From IMG/VR virus record IMGVR_UViG_3300042874_000443, positions 93,409-157,408 of that record: 64,000 nucleotides of DNA. One strand, written 5' to 3'. The first letter of the stretch is position 1; each line of letters begins with the position of its first letter. The notes beneath the pieces were generated by a model, which did no database searches, had not been told where the DNA came from, and worked only from the letters and a program-made list of their open reading frames with translations. Positions 7,708 to 16,272 of this stretch are shown here, piece by piece. The DNA is from a virus. Position numbers and translations under genes: made by a program.

Positions 7708-8688
7708 TCAGCCTGGCACGTACGGGATCGACGTCGGGTCGAAGTCCGGACACACCGCTAGCACTGCAGCGAGCGCCGTCGCCGTCAAAGCGTTTGCCGC
7801 AGTGAGCGCCTGCGCTTGCGTGATTTGATCCGACTGTGCCGTTGCGAGCGCAGTGGAGGACACAGTCACGTCGTTCGTTCGTGCGGCGCTGTAAGCCGTT
7901 GCATCCGTTACCGCCGTGTTGGCGTCGGCGATGTAACCCGGCATCGCAGCTTGTTGCGATGTTGCCGTCGTGAGGGCCGCCTGGAACGCCGCGATACCTA
8001 CCCCCGCGGGGTTCGCGCCTGCGAAGACATTGCCAGCGGTGAGCAGTACACCGAACTGCGTGACGACAGACGTGAACTCGTTCTTGACGAGCGTCGTGTC
8101 TGTAACGAGCAGAGACGCGCCCGTGAGAAGGCTGGTCTTGTAGATGTAGTCAGCCTGTGCGCGTGTCAGTACTGCATCTGCTTCGGTCTTGACCTGGAGC
8201 TGTGTGTACCCTGCTTGCTTGGCAGCAGCGTACGCGTTGATCAATGCCTCTTTCTGTGAGGCATCGACGAACGGCATGATGTACGACGCCGGTGTGGGGT
8301 CCGGCGCATTGAAGTTCGTACGGAAGTCGATCCAGCCTTCAATCAGGGCATTGACGCGATCTCGGAAGGCTTGCGCAGCGTCGTTGCCGGTCTCGAGCGT
8401 CTCGTAGATGTTCGTGGACGAGTTCGCCAGGTACTCGATGCCATCAGCTCCGGGGGCCGCAATCCCAGGGTCGCGCCCGATCGGAATCGTGGTCAGGTCC
8501 GCAATGTTTGCGACCCGTGCCAACTTGTCCTGGTCCGGGTCGAGCACATCCACGACGCTCAACACGAAAACGTTGAGGTGTGGAAGCTCGTTCGGGATGA
8601 TCGCGGAGATCATGCGGCTGGTGACGAAGAAGGATTCGTTCCCGCCGGGAACTAGCTCGACGTGCCGTTCTTGTTCGAAAACCGCCAC
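7708..8688 (-). CDS. virion-like protein, Ala/Thr-rich C-terminus
   Basis: 326 aa, GTG start one base after the stop of the preceding minus-strand gene. The N-terminal ~90 residues look globular; the remainder is Ala/Thr/Gln-rich with long helical, coiled-coil-like stretches (for example ATSQQAAMP, AQALTAANALTATALAA). This composition is common in trimeric fibre or tail-tip proteins. No family was recognised. It forms a two-gene unit with 8690-9058 behind the CCCTATAATT motif at 9117. A virion role is inferred from composition, strand and promoter class. Confidence 0.5.
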   Translation of the reverse strand: MAVFEQERHVELVPGGNESFFVTSRMISAIIPNELPHLNVFVLSVVDVLDPDQDKLARVANIADLTTIPIGRDPGIAAPGADGIEYLANSSTNIYETLETGNDAAQAFRDRVNALIEGWIDFRTNFNAPDPTPASYIMPFVDASQKEALINAYAAAKQAGYTQLQVKTEADAVLTRAQADYIYKTSLLTGASLLVTDTTLVKNEFTSVVTQFGVLLTAGNVFAGANPAGVGIAAFQAALTTATSQQAAMPGYIADANTAVTDATAYSAARTNDVTVSSTALATAQSDQITQAQALTAANALTATALAAVLAVCPDFDPTSIPYVPG

Positions 8689-8689
8689 G

Positions 8690-9058
8690 TCAGGCTCCCT
8701 GCACCACGACGGTGCGATCGATGACCAGTGCGCCGTTCTGTACGTTCAGCTCGTCCGCCAGAGATTGCAGCCTCCGGATGGAATCGGCTAAGTCCGCATT
8801 CATTGCACCCACGGTGTCCCATGTCCGGATGAGGCGTGGCAAGCGGTAGAACGCAGCACCAGTGACCTCCGCCAGTTCTGCACTTTCAGGCCACTGAGAC
8901 ATGTCAGCAGCGGTTGCGTAGTGGCTGTATTCTCGAGTGATCGTCTTGTAGACGTAAGTGGCCGTGCTCGCGTCTGTTGCAGCGACGACTTCGTTGGTCA
9001 CCTCGTAGGCGGGACCGTCAACAATCGCGGTAACTTGGTGAAGCGTGAAGGTGACCAA
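8690..9058 (-). CDS. hypothetical small virion-associated protein
   Basis: 122 aa. The start is TTG at 9058, chosen because GGAG lies 6 nt upstream on the minus strand and no ATG is available. The N-terminal half looks beta-rich (FTLHQVTAIVDGPAYEV), followed by a helix with heptad spacing (ADLADSIRRLQSLADEL) that may oligomerise. It is the first gene of a two-gene unit with the 326-aa protein downstream. No family was recognised; a tail accessory role is context-based. Confidence 0.45.
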   Translation of the reverse strand: MVTFTLHQVTAIVDGPAYEVTNEVVAATDASTATYVYKTITREYSHYATAADMSQWPESAELAEVTGAAFYRLPRLIRTWDTVGAMNADLADSIRRLQSLADELNVQNGALVIDRTVVVQGA

Positions 9059-9116
9059 GAGATCTCCGTTTTTCTTCGTTACGGGGGCGGGTGGAGCTTG
9101 CCAAGTATCGCCTCGA

Positions 9117-9126
9117 AATTATAGGG
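9117..9126 (-). promoter_or_regulatory. CCCTATAATT promoter-like motif (copy 2)
   Basis: Minus-strand CCCTATAATT, identical to copies at 4802 and 16263, about 60 nt upstream of the TTG at 9058. It lies in the 88-nt divergent gap between 9058 (minus) and 9147 (plus). Confidence 0.5.
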
Positions 9127-9146
9127 TGACACCCTCGCGCCGTACC

Positions 9147-9695
9147 ATGACGTTCCTGGGGATTGATCAATCGTTGATGGGGACCGGCCTGAGCGTCCTT
9201 TCGGACGTGGGCGTGTTGGTGGCATCCGCGCGCATCGATACGGACGAGCTTCGCGACGGTGAGCGGCTCCTCTTCATCAAGAAAGCAGTTGCACTGCACC
9301 TGGGTCCTGTGGAGTTTGCAGCGCTCGAGGGCTACTCCTACAATTCTACGGGGCACGTGTTCGAGCTTGGTGAGATCGGCGGTGTACTGAAGACGCTGCT
9401 TGTCGAAAGCAGCGTTCCGTACGTCTCCGTTCCGCCGATCTTGCTCAAGAAATTCGCGACAGGCACGACCCATGCGGACAAGGACAAGATGTTGGGGGCG
9501 GCCTTGGCGCAAGGCCACGACTTCGGCGACGATGACAACCAAGCCGACGCATTTTTTTTGGCCCGTATCGCCCTGGCGTATGCGAAGAACACCGCAAAGC
9601 ACCGCTGCGAGATGGAAGTGATTCACACGCTACGCAATCCGAAGGACAAGAAGCCCAAGCGTCGCGTACGCCGCTTGATCAAAAACGCTGTCTGA
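9147..9695 (+). CDS. RuvC-like Holliday junction resolvase
   Basis: 182 aa from the ATG at 9147, used because the longer upstream reading covers the divergent regulatory gap. It has the RNase H-fold pattern of RuvC: GIDQSLMGTG at the N-terminus (first catalytic Asp), LEGYSYNS (catalytic Glu) and DDDNQADAFFLA (final acidic pair) near residues 130-141. A basic tail (KDKKPKRRVRRL) follows. RuvC-type enzymes cut four-way junctions symmetrically; phages use them to debranch replicating DNA before packaging. It lies 19 nt before the RNR gene and is probably co-transcribed with it. Confidence 0.8.
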   Translation: MTFLGIDQSLMGTGLSVLSDVGVLVASARIDTDELRDGERLLFIKKAVALHLGPVEFAALEGYSYNSTGHVFELGEIGGVLKTLLVESSVPYVSVPPILLKKFATGTTHADKDKMLGAALAQGHDFGDDDNQADAFFLARIALAYAKNTAKHRCEMEVIHTLRNPKDKKPKRRVRRLIKNAV

Positions 9696-9714
9696 CAACT
9701 GAAGGAGCCTGACC

Positions 9715-12700
9715 GTGCAATCTGCCGACGCCCCGTTCAACTTTCCCGTCGTACAACCCGTCACTGTTCGCAAGCGTGACGGACGCACCACGCAGCCCTT
9801 CGACGTCGGAAAGATCGAGAGCGCCGTACGCAAGGCATGGGTCGAGGCAGAAGGCTCCGTCGACGAGGAGGCGCTCCACTGTGTAGCAACGTTCGTTTCT
9901 GCGACGCTTCATTCGGACGTCACCGACGTCGAGCAGATCCAAGACGTCGTCGAAGTCGCGCTCATGCGCGCGAACCAGTTCAAGGTCGCCAAGGCGTACA
10001 TCATCTATCGCCAGAAGCGGACCGAGGCGCGCGCTGTCCGTCAGCAACCGGATGCCTCGGCTGTCAGCGACTACATCCACGCCAGCAAGTACGCACGCTA
10101 CGTCCCCGAGATGCAGCGCCGCGAGGTCTACGAAGAGACCGTCGCACGCGAGGAAGGCATGCACCTGCGTCGCTTCGCACACATCCCGGAGCTACTTCCT
10201 CTCATCACACGTGCGCACGATCTGGTGCGTGAGAAGAAGGTTCTGCCGTCGATGCGTTCGATGCAGTTCGGCGGTACGGCCATCGAAGCCAACCACAACC
10301 GCATCTACAATTGCTCGGCGACACTGATCGACCGCCCTCGTGCGTTCGCCGAAGCGATGTTCCTGCTCCTGTCAGGCTGCGGTGTCGGATACTCCGTGCA
10401 GATCGAGCACGTCGAGAAGCTGCCCGCGCTCGTCGACGTCGATGAGAAGAAGGTCGTCCACCACGTCATCGACGACACCATCGAAGGTTGGGCGAACGCG
10501 CTCGACGCGCTCATCAACAGCTACATCGGCGGCTACTACGTCGAGTTCGCGTTCAACAAGATCCGAGGGGCGGGTGCTCCGCTCAAGACGTCAGGTGGGC
10601 GTGCACCAGGTCACCAGAAGCTGAAGCTCGCGCTCGAACGTGTCCGCAAGGTCCTGCACAGCGCGCAAGGACGCCAGCTACGCCCCATCGAATGCCACCG
10701 CATCCTGTGCCATGCGGCGGACGCGGTGCTCTCGGGGGGCATCCGTCGCAGCGCGATGATCTGCTTGTTCTCGATCGAGGACAGCGAGTTGATGCACATC
10801 AAGGCGGATCGCGACTGGTACGACAAGGAGCCGTGGCTCGCCAACGCCAACAACTCCGTCGTGCTCAAGCGTGACGAGGTGAAGGAGAAGCACTTCAAAC
10901 GCATCTTCGGGATGACGAAGAACTTCGGCGAGCCCGGCGTCTTGTTTGTCAGCGACTACAATCACGTCACCAACCCCTGCGTGCCGCCCGGCACGCGCAT
11001 CCTCACGCGTGAGGGGTACGTCGCCATCGAGACCTGCGTTAACCGGCCGACCGTCGTTTGGAATGGTCTCGAGTGGCGTACCGTCACACCGCACGTCACC
11101 GGACATGACCAACCCATCGTTCGTGTGCACCTGTCCGACGGGACGTCACTGGACTGCACCGACTACCACGAGTGGTGTGTGGCCGCGGGGAAGTGGTCTC
11201 GAGACCACACCGAGGAACGTGTGCGTGCGATCGATCTCGAAGAGGGCGACACCTTGATGCGTTACGACATGCCCCTCGTCGAAAACGGCGTTGACATGCC
11301 GTACGCTTATTCGCATGGGTTCTGGTGCGCTGACGGAACCGTCGAGGACGCTGGTCGCAAGACCGCAATGTGTTACGGCATCAAACGGGGCCTGATCGCA
11401 CGTATGGAGCACGGCGGCGCGGTGGAACGGATCTCTGACGATACGGAGCGCGGACGCTCGCGTGTGGTCTTCACCTCGAACATGCCAGACAAGTTCGTCG
11501 TGCCCCACAATACGTCGATCCAATCGCGCCTCGACTGGGTCGCGGGGCTCTTGGACGGTGATGGTTCCGTAGTCAAGAATCCGAAAAGCGTCGGATTGCA
11601 GCTCTCTAGCGTGAACGTACCGTTCCTCCGCGAGGTTCGTTTACTGCTCACCACGCTCGGCGTACAGGCGAAGATCGCCGAGATGCATGAAGGCGGGATG
11701 CGCCTCCTCCCAGACGGCCGAGGCGGCAAGGCCGAGTACCTTACACAACCGAGCTTCCGTCTTCTCATCAACGCGACCGACACACACCGTTTGGTGCGTG
11801 CAGGTCTGCGTACAAGCCGCCTCGACCTCTCGGCGGCTGAAACTCTGCCACAACGGGATGCCCGCCGCTTCGTTACTGTTACGGCCGTCGAACGCCTGGC
11901 GCCTGCGCCTGTTGTCTATTGCTTCACGGAAGAGAGTAACCACACCGGGACGTTCGAAGGCATTGTGACGGGGCAGTGCGCGGAGATCGGTCTCGACCCG
12001 CTTCTCGTCCACGAGGACGGCACCACGTCGACGGGCTGGGCGATGTGCAACCTCTGCGAGATCAACGCTGCGAAGCTCACCTCGTTCGAGGATTTTTCGG
12101 AGGCGGCATGGGCGGCGACGCTCATCGGTACGATGCAGGCCACGTACACGGACATGCCGTACCTCGGCAAGGTCACCGAAGCGATCGTCCGTCGTGATGC
12201 TCTTCTCGGTATCGGCATGACAGGCATGCAGGACGCTCCGCACATCGCGTGTCACCCCGACTACCAACGCGTCGTCGCGGGCAAGGTCGTCGACTGGAAC
12301 CGCGAGTACGCGGCGCTTCTTGGCATCAACCAGGCTGCGCGCACCACCTGCGTAAAGCCGTCAGGCACGACGTCACTCGAGCTGGGCAACGTCGGCTCTG
12401 GCATTCACCCGCACCACGCCCGTCGCTACATCCGCCGTGTCACCGCCGACGAGCTGGAGGTCGTGTTCCAGGCGTTCAAGACGGCGAACCCGCACATGTG
12501 CGTGAAGAAGCCGGACGGCAAGTGGGTCATCGAGTTCCCTGTCGAGGCGCCCGAAGGTGCGGTCCTCAAGGAGGACCTGACTGCCGAGCAGTTCATGGAG
12601 ATGGTGCGTTCGACCCAGCAGAACTGGGTAGTGCCCGGCGCGACCCGTCCCAGCCATGCGCCCGGCCTCTCTCACAACGTGTCGAACACGATCACGGTCC

Positions 12701-12969
12701 GTTCAACGGAATGGGCCGAGGTTGCCGACTACCTCTGGAAGCACCGCGACAACTTCACAGGCGTTTCGCTTCTTTCGGACACTGGAGACATGGTCTACGC
12801 GTTCGCGCCGTTCGAAGCGGTCAAGACGGAAGCGCAGGAGCGTCGCTGGAACGAGTTGATCGTGGGCTACACGCCCATCGATTACCTCTCGGTCTTCGAG
12901 GCCGAAGACGGCACGAACCTGACGGGCGAAGCAGCATGCGCCAACGGCGCGTGCGAGTGGCGCCCGTAA
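9715..12969 (+). CDS. nrdJ: class II (B12-dependent) ribonucleotide reductase with intein
   Basis: 1084-aa precursor, GTG start with AAGGAG upstream. It begins with an ATP-cone-like region (VRKRDGRTTQPFDVGKIESAV). The reductase core has YNCSAT (C200, first redox Cys), SGCGVGYSVQ, SGGIRRSA, NP/CAEI split by the intein (thiyl-radical Cys = C755), AMCNLC (C778, likely redox partner) and CVKPSGTTS. The C-terminus CANGAC provides the shuttle Cys pair. The core resembles adenosylcobalamin-dependent NrdJ/RTPR enzymes, which reduce ribonucleotides to deoxyribonucleotides without a separate radical subunit; no NrdB gene is present. After splicing the enzyme would be 751 aa. It supplies dNTPs together with ThyX and dNMP kinase at 38-42 kb. 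Confidence 0.9.
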   Translation: MQSADAPFNFPVVQPVTVRKRDGRTTQPFDVGKIESAVRKAWVEAEGSVDEEALHCVATFVSATLHSDVTDVEQIQDVVEVALMRANQFKVAKAYIIYRQKRTEARAVRQQPDASAVSDYIHASKYARYVPEMQRREVYEETVAREEGMHLRRFAHIPELLPLITRAHDLVREKKVLPSMRSMQFGGTAIEANHNRIYNCSATLIDRPRAFAEAMFLLLSGCGVGYSVQIEHVEKLPALVDVDEKKVVHHVIDDTIEGWANALDALINSYIGGYYVEFAFNKIRGAGAPLKTSGGRAPGHQKLKLALERVRKVLHSAQGRQLRPIECHRILCHAADAVLSGGIRRSAMICLFSIEDSELMHIKADRDWYDKEPWLANANNSVVLKRDEVKEKHFKRIFGMTKNFGEPGVLFVSDYNHVTNPCVPPGTRILTREGYVAIETCVNRPTVVWNGLEWRTVTPHVTGHDQPIVRVHLSDGTSLDCTDYHEWCVAAGKWSRDHTEERVRAIDLEEGDTLMRYDMPLVENGVDMPYAYSHGFWCADGTVEDAGRKTAMCYGIKRGLIARMEHGGAVERISDDTERGRSRVVFTSNMPDKFVVPHNTSIQSRLDWVAGLLDGDGSVVKNPKSVGLQLSSVNVPFLREVRLLLTTLGVQAKIAEMHEGGMRLLPDGRGGKAEYLTQPSFRLLINATDTHRLVRAGLRTSRLDLSAAETLPQRDARRFVTVTAVERLAPAPVVYCFTEESNHTGTFEGIVTGQCAEIGLDPLLVHEDGTTSTGWAMCNLCEINAAKLTSFEDFSEAAWAATLIGTMQATYTDMPYLGKVTEAIVRRDALLGIGMTGMQDAPHIACHPDYQRVVAGKVVDWNREYAALLGINQAARTTCVKPSGTTSLELGNVGSGIHPHHARRYIRRVTADELEVVFQAFKTANPHMCVKKPDGKWVIEFPVEAPEGAVLKEDLTAEQFMEMVRSTQQNWVVPGATRPSHAPGLSHNVSNTITVRSTEWAEVADYLWKHRDNFTGVSLLSDTGDMVYAFAPFEAVKTEAQERRWNELIVGYTPIDYLSVFEAEDGTNLTGEAACANGACEWRP
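10978..11976 (+). mobile_element. intein with LAGLIDADG homing endonuclease in RNR
   Basis: Residues 422-754 of the RNR precursor (333 aa). It starts with Cys (CVPPGTRILT), has a block B-like CTDYHEW (T-x-x-H) and ends VTGQ directly before Cys755. Two LAGLIDADG-type motifs are visible: HGFWCADG around 534 and VAGLLDGDGSV around 609. The insertion separates NP from CAEI, so the +1 extein residue is the catalytic thiyl Cys. The C-terminal residue is Gln instead of Asn and the penultimate His is Gly. Gln-ending inteins are known, so splicing remains plausible. Confidence 0.88.
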
Positions 12970-12971
12970 CT

Positions 12972-12988
12972 GTTGGTGTGATAAACAT
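12972..12988 (+). promoter_or_regulatory. ATAAAC-class promoter-like motif (copy 1)
   Basis: GTTGGT, two bases, then GATAAACAT, ending 5 nt before the ATG at 12994. The same layout occurs at 63973, 35531 (plus) and at 33394, 39242, 41958 (minus). The ATAAAC core is invariant and a G-N-T precedes it at fixed spacing. Confidence 0.5.
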
Positions 12989-12993
12989 ACGGG

Positions 12994-13215
12994 ATGCACA
13001 ACTGCAGCAATTGCAACGCCCCGTTCGACGCTGATCAAGAGGGTCTCGTCCTCCACCACAAGCACACGGTCGCCACTGCGATCTGTGACGCGTGCATGAC
13101 CAACGGTCGTCTCATCAAGCTCGTGGTTCGTCGCGGCGACATCGGCGGCTTCACGTACGAGCAGTTCTCTGTCATCGAGACCGTCGGCGGCATGTCGTCC
13201 AAGCGCGCAGGATGA
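12994..13215 (+). CDS. small two-CxxC zinc-ribbon protein
   Basis: 73 aa with CSNC (C3/C6) and CDAC (around 30-33), spaced like a zinc ribbon, followed by a beta-like region. It begins 24 nt after the RNR stop and 5 nt after the ATAAAC motif, which would make the transcript nearly leaderless. Its stop overlaps the next start as ATGA. Function unknown; a DNA- or protein-binding adaptor is possible. Confidence 0.6.
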   Translation: MHNCSNCNAPFDADQEGLVLHHKHTVATAICDACMTNGRLIKLVVRRGDIGGFTYEQFSVIETVGGMSSKRAG

Positions 13216-13496
13216 CCGCGCGCGTCGACCACAAGCTCGGGCTCACGCCGATGTTGAAACGACGCGCGTTCCACTACCTACAACGTGGTGTAGGTCGCTA
13301 CGAGAGCGATCATCCAGCCTACGACGCCGTCGTCGTGCGTCCGCTCTACGACTGGCAGACGCCGATGGACGACACGATCCCGAGCCAGGGTGGCTTAGTG
13401 GTCGAGTTCCACAAGGACGGCAAGCGTGTGCGCTGGGTTGAGTTCGGCTGCCGTGTGATTGGCGGCGGCGGGCAGCCGATCGTTCGCGAGGTCTAG
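13212..13496 (+). CDS. hypothetical protein
   Basis: 94 aa, start fixed by the ATGA overlap with 12994-13215. It is basic at the N-terminus (KLGLTPMLKRRAFHYL) and beta-like later (GGLVVEFHKDGKRVRWVEFG). No Cys cluster or membrane segment and no family recognised. It ends overlapping the tail-fibre gene by 4 nt in convergent orientation, closing the RNR side. Confidence 0.5.
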   Translation: MTARVDHKLGLTPMLKRRAFHYLQRGVGRYESDHPAYDAVVVRPLYDWQTPMDDTIPSQGGLVVEFHKDGKRVRWVEFGCRVIGGGGQPIVREV

Positions 13497-15682
13497 GTGC
13501 CCTGTTGCCCGAACACCGTGAAGTAGATGTACGGGTTCAGGAAGTTCGCGGACAGGTCGACTTCGACGTTGAACAGGTCGTTCGCACGGATCGTGAAGTC
13601 TGCGGCTGTTTGCACTGCGATGTACGGAATACACACGGAGTCCGCGTTCAGCTTGATGTTCGAAAGCTGGATGGAGTAGGCCGCCGAGTTCATATTGTTC
13701 GCGATATCGACGCGCACCGCACCATTGACTGTGTAGGACCCGTTTACACGTACAGCTTGTGTGACGTTGAAACCGTCAACGACTGTCACACCGCCACCGA
13801 AGATCAGCTGCAGCTGTCCCCAACATTTCGGGATGTTCTTCGAGCGCAGCAGGTTGGTGCTGCCTGCCGCCGATGACGGGTTCGTTTGTACGCCCGACGA
13901 GAATCCGAAGTCCAGGATGCCGGACGCGGCGCCCAGGCGCAGGGTGTTACCGCTCGCGTCTACGAGTCCAACGCCATCAGTCGAGTTGACAGGGCCGACA
14001 GACCCTGCAGACGGAAAACCCGCGACAGGGCCACCACCTGCAGCGATGCGCAGAAAGCGGACGAACGACTGGTCGCCACCGGCACCGTCGGCTGAAGCGT
14101 ACTGCCAACCCAACGAGTCCGCAGTGATGTCGTCCTGCGTCCACATACCTGCTGCGTTGTCGTAGAACGCGTTCATCGTGACCATGTAGCCAAGGAAGCC
14201 ACTGATCGTTGTGATGTACGTTCGAATCGTCTCGCGCGCTGTTCCCGTATCGACTCGATCCAGGAGCGTGGCCTTGGCCGGAACCGCGGTGAGGATGCGA
14301 CGAGCGGTATCGGCGTGAGCGTTGGAAACGCCGAGTCCCGTACCCGCCAGAACCGACGTCTGGAAGTCTTGGATCGCAGAGAAGATGTTCTGCGCAGAGA
14401 ACGTGTTGATGCCCGAAACAGCGTTGTTCCGGTTGAGCTTCAGCCAGTTGGTAGCCAGCGCAATGATCTGCGTTGCGAGCGTGCCTGCGGCGATCTCGCC
14501 TGCGTTGACAATGGAGCCCTGGATCTTGCCCGTGCCCGTCGCACCTGCGAGGTCCGAGACGATCTTGTCGAGCTGTCCTTCGACCGTCGTTGCGGGGTTC
14601 GTCGTTCCGTCGGCCCAGTTGCCGCCGCCACCGTACGCGACGTCGGACGCGAGAGACGCGCTCAGCGGCGCTGCCACGCTGCCTGGTTGGATCTCGGTTC
14701 CCGTCGCGAACACGAGCTTGTTGTTGACGACCTTGCAGATGGGCAGGGCGTTGACGAGGTTCTCGGGGTGGACGCGGCTGTTGAAGAACGCGGCCGCCGG
14801 GATCGCCGTGTTCGTGTTCTCAGGCAGCGTCTGTCGACGCCCGCTCGTGGTCGCCGTGTCTGTGACCATCGGGAAGTTGACGCACAGCGTGTCGCCTTCG
14901 GCGAGGGCCTGCGTCGGGTTGCTCACGAAGAAGCTGGCGAGGTTCGCCGGCGTGATGGTGTGTCCCTCGCCGTCATAGTTCCCCGAGACGAACTGCTTGG
15001 CTTGCGTCGTCAGGAGGAGATCGGTACCGAGGGCGCCGCCCTCGAGTACCGCCGTGACGAGCAACGCCGTGTCGCCGATCGTCGTCGGCGCGAGCAGGTT
15101 GAGCGCAGCGATCGTTGCGCTGAGGTTTGTCGTCGGCGCTGCGATGATCTTGATCGTGCGCTGGTAGCCGCTCTCGACGTCGAGCACACACGAGAACACC
15201 GCGCCTGGCGTCACCTGCACACTGATCTGGTCACCGGCCGCGTAGCTCCGACGTTGGCTGGTCACCAAGATCGAGTCCATGCTGTCGCTGGCGCGCTTGA
15301 GATGAAGTGTGCCGTACGCAGATGCAATCGGAGGCACCGGCGGCGCCTGGTTGAAGCCCGGCGTGAGCATCGGCAGGATGTAGAGACTGTTGGTGACGAC
15401 CGGAATGCCGTCTGCCGCTGCGGTCGTACTGCCTGCCCATGTGATCTGACCAGGGCCCGCGATGATCAGATTGCGGTCTGCGTCGCGCAGGTAGAGGCTG
15501 TCCGTCTCGACGTTGCGTACGGCTTCGGTGCGCTGTCGAAGCCCTTCCGACGGACGCTGCAGAACTGTTTGTTCGAGCGTCTCGCCGTTGAGGATGGGCT
15601 GAATCGACGTGGCGGTGTTCTCGCCGGTGTCGTTGGCGGTGTTGTTCGAGAAGTCGACGAACTGCTTGACGGGGCCGGGCAT
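13493..15682 (-). CDS. tail fibre-like virion protein
   Basis: 729 aa. The N-terminus (PGPVKQFVDFSNNTAN) and following helical part look like an attachment domain. The middle is rich in Thr/Ala/Gly with repeated short beta strands, and the C-terminal ~200 residues are Gly/Ser/Asn-rich and beta-like (GGGVTVVDGFNVTQAVRVNG). This composition is usual for receptor-binding fibres or spikes. It is the last gene of a minus-strand unit after 15698-16216. Receptor specificity cannot be inferred. Confidence 0.65.
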   Translation of the reverse strand: MPGPVKQFVDFSNNTANDTGENTATSIQPILNGETLEQTVLQRPSEGLRQRTEAVRNVETDSLYLRDADRNLIIAGPGQITWAGSTTAAADGIPVVTNSLYILPMLTPGFNQAPPVPPIASAYGTLHLKRASDSMDSILVTSQRRSYAAGDQISVQVTPGAVFSCVLDVESGYQRTIKIIAAPTTNLSATIAALNLLAPTTIGDTALLVTAVLEGGALGTDLLLTTQAKQFVSGNYDGEGHTITPANLASFFVSNPTQALAEGDTLCVNFPMVTDTATTSGRRQTLPENTNTAIPAAAFFNSRVHPENLVNALPICKVVNNKLVFATGTEIQPGSVAAPLSASLASDVAYGGGGNWADGTTNPATTVEGQLDKIVSDLAGATGTGKIQGSIVNAGEIAAGTLATQIIALATNWLKLNRNNAVSGINTFSAQNIFSAIQDFQTSVLAGTGLGVSNAHADTARRILTAVPAKATLLDRVDTGTARETIRTYITTISGFLGYMVTMNAFYDNAAGMWTQDDITADSLGWQYASADGAGGDQSFVRFLRIAAGGGPVAGFPSAGSVGPVNSTDGVGLVDASGNTLRLGAASGILDFGFSSGVQTNPSSAAGSTNLLRSKNIPKCWGQLQLIFGGGVTVVDGFNVTQAVRVNGSYTVNGAVRVDIANNMNSAAYSIQLSNIKLNADSVCIPYIAVQTAADFTIRANDLFNVEVDLSANFLNPYIYFTVFGQQGT

Positions 15683-15697
15683 GTGAACCTCTTGGTC

Positions 15698-16216
15698 TCA
15701 GGGAACGGCAGTGAAAGCGATCGTCCAGGAGTAGTCGACGACGATGGCCGGAGTTTTCGGGATGTCGGGATAGACCTGGCGGGCGAACAGTCGCGTAGCG
15801 CCGGCAGCGACACCCGGCGTGTTGCTCGCGGACGGCGCTCCGACGGAAATACCCGGGTCACCGGACGTGAACAATCCGGCTTCACGAAGAGTCGAGCCGT
15901 TCGCGTCGCCCGTGTCGAGCGTCGCGATGAACTTGATCTCTCCAGGAGCGCCGGTGACCTTGCCGACGTCGCCGATCACCTTGCCGATGACGAACGCGCC
16001 GAGGTTCGTGTCGGAACGCGCGGCAGCGGTGTTCGAACTGCCCATGCGCATCGAGTAGATCTGCCCGAACCCAGGCGCCGGGTCAGTGGCGCGCTGTGCG
16101 ATCAGCTCGACCAAGATGTCCGCTGCGAGGTAGGTGATCTTGTTACGGATCGTGATCCGTTTCCGCACCTTCCGCGTGTGTGCGTCGCGGATGACCATAC
16201 TGATGGTCCCCATCAT
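15698..16216 (-). CDS. tail/baseplate-associated fibre-attachment protein
   Basis: 172 aa from the ATG at 16216, preferred to the ATG at 16252 because GAAGG lies 7 nt upstream. The C-terminal half has REAGLFTSG, LFARQVYP, KT and SWTIAFTA. This pattern (EAGLF ... ARxxF/Y ... K ... W-x-I-x-F) recurs in phage proteins encoded next to baseplate and fibre genes. It probably connects the fibre (13493-15682) to the baseplate (18657-21094); that placement is inferred. If the 16252 start is used, the leader after the TATAAT box is only about 11 nt from the box to the ATG. Confidence 0.6.
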   Translation of the reverse strand: MMGTISMVIRDAHTRKVRKRITIRNKITYLAADILVELIAQRATDPAPGFGQIYSMRMGSSNTAAARSDTNLGAFVIGKVIGDVGKVTGAPGEIKFIATLDTGDANGSTLREAGLFTSGDPGISVGAPSASNTPGVAAGATRLFARQVYPDIPKTPAIVVDYSWTIAFTAVP

Positions 16217-16262
16217 TGGAAGGCCTTCGCTCTTGCGTAGAGTTTTGCGCATGGTTCCGCGT

Positions 16263-16272
16263 AATTATAGGG
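16263..16272 (-). promoter_or_regulatory. CCCTATAATT promoter-like motif (copy 3)
   Basis: Minus-strand CCCTATAATT, directly abutting the stop codon of the upstream 794-aa gene and preceding the 15698-16216 gene. Identical 10-mer to copies at 4802 and 9117. It would allow separate expression of the two fibre-end genes from the long tail operon. Confidence 0.5.

Noticed and set aside
14315-16240. 641-aa plus-strand ORF opposite the fibre genes
   Set aside because: Arg/Val/Asp-rich shadow; the minus-strand frames have coherent fibre-like sequences, correct operon overlaps and starts.
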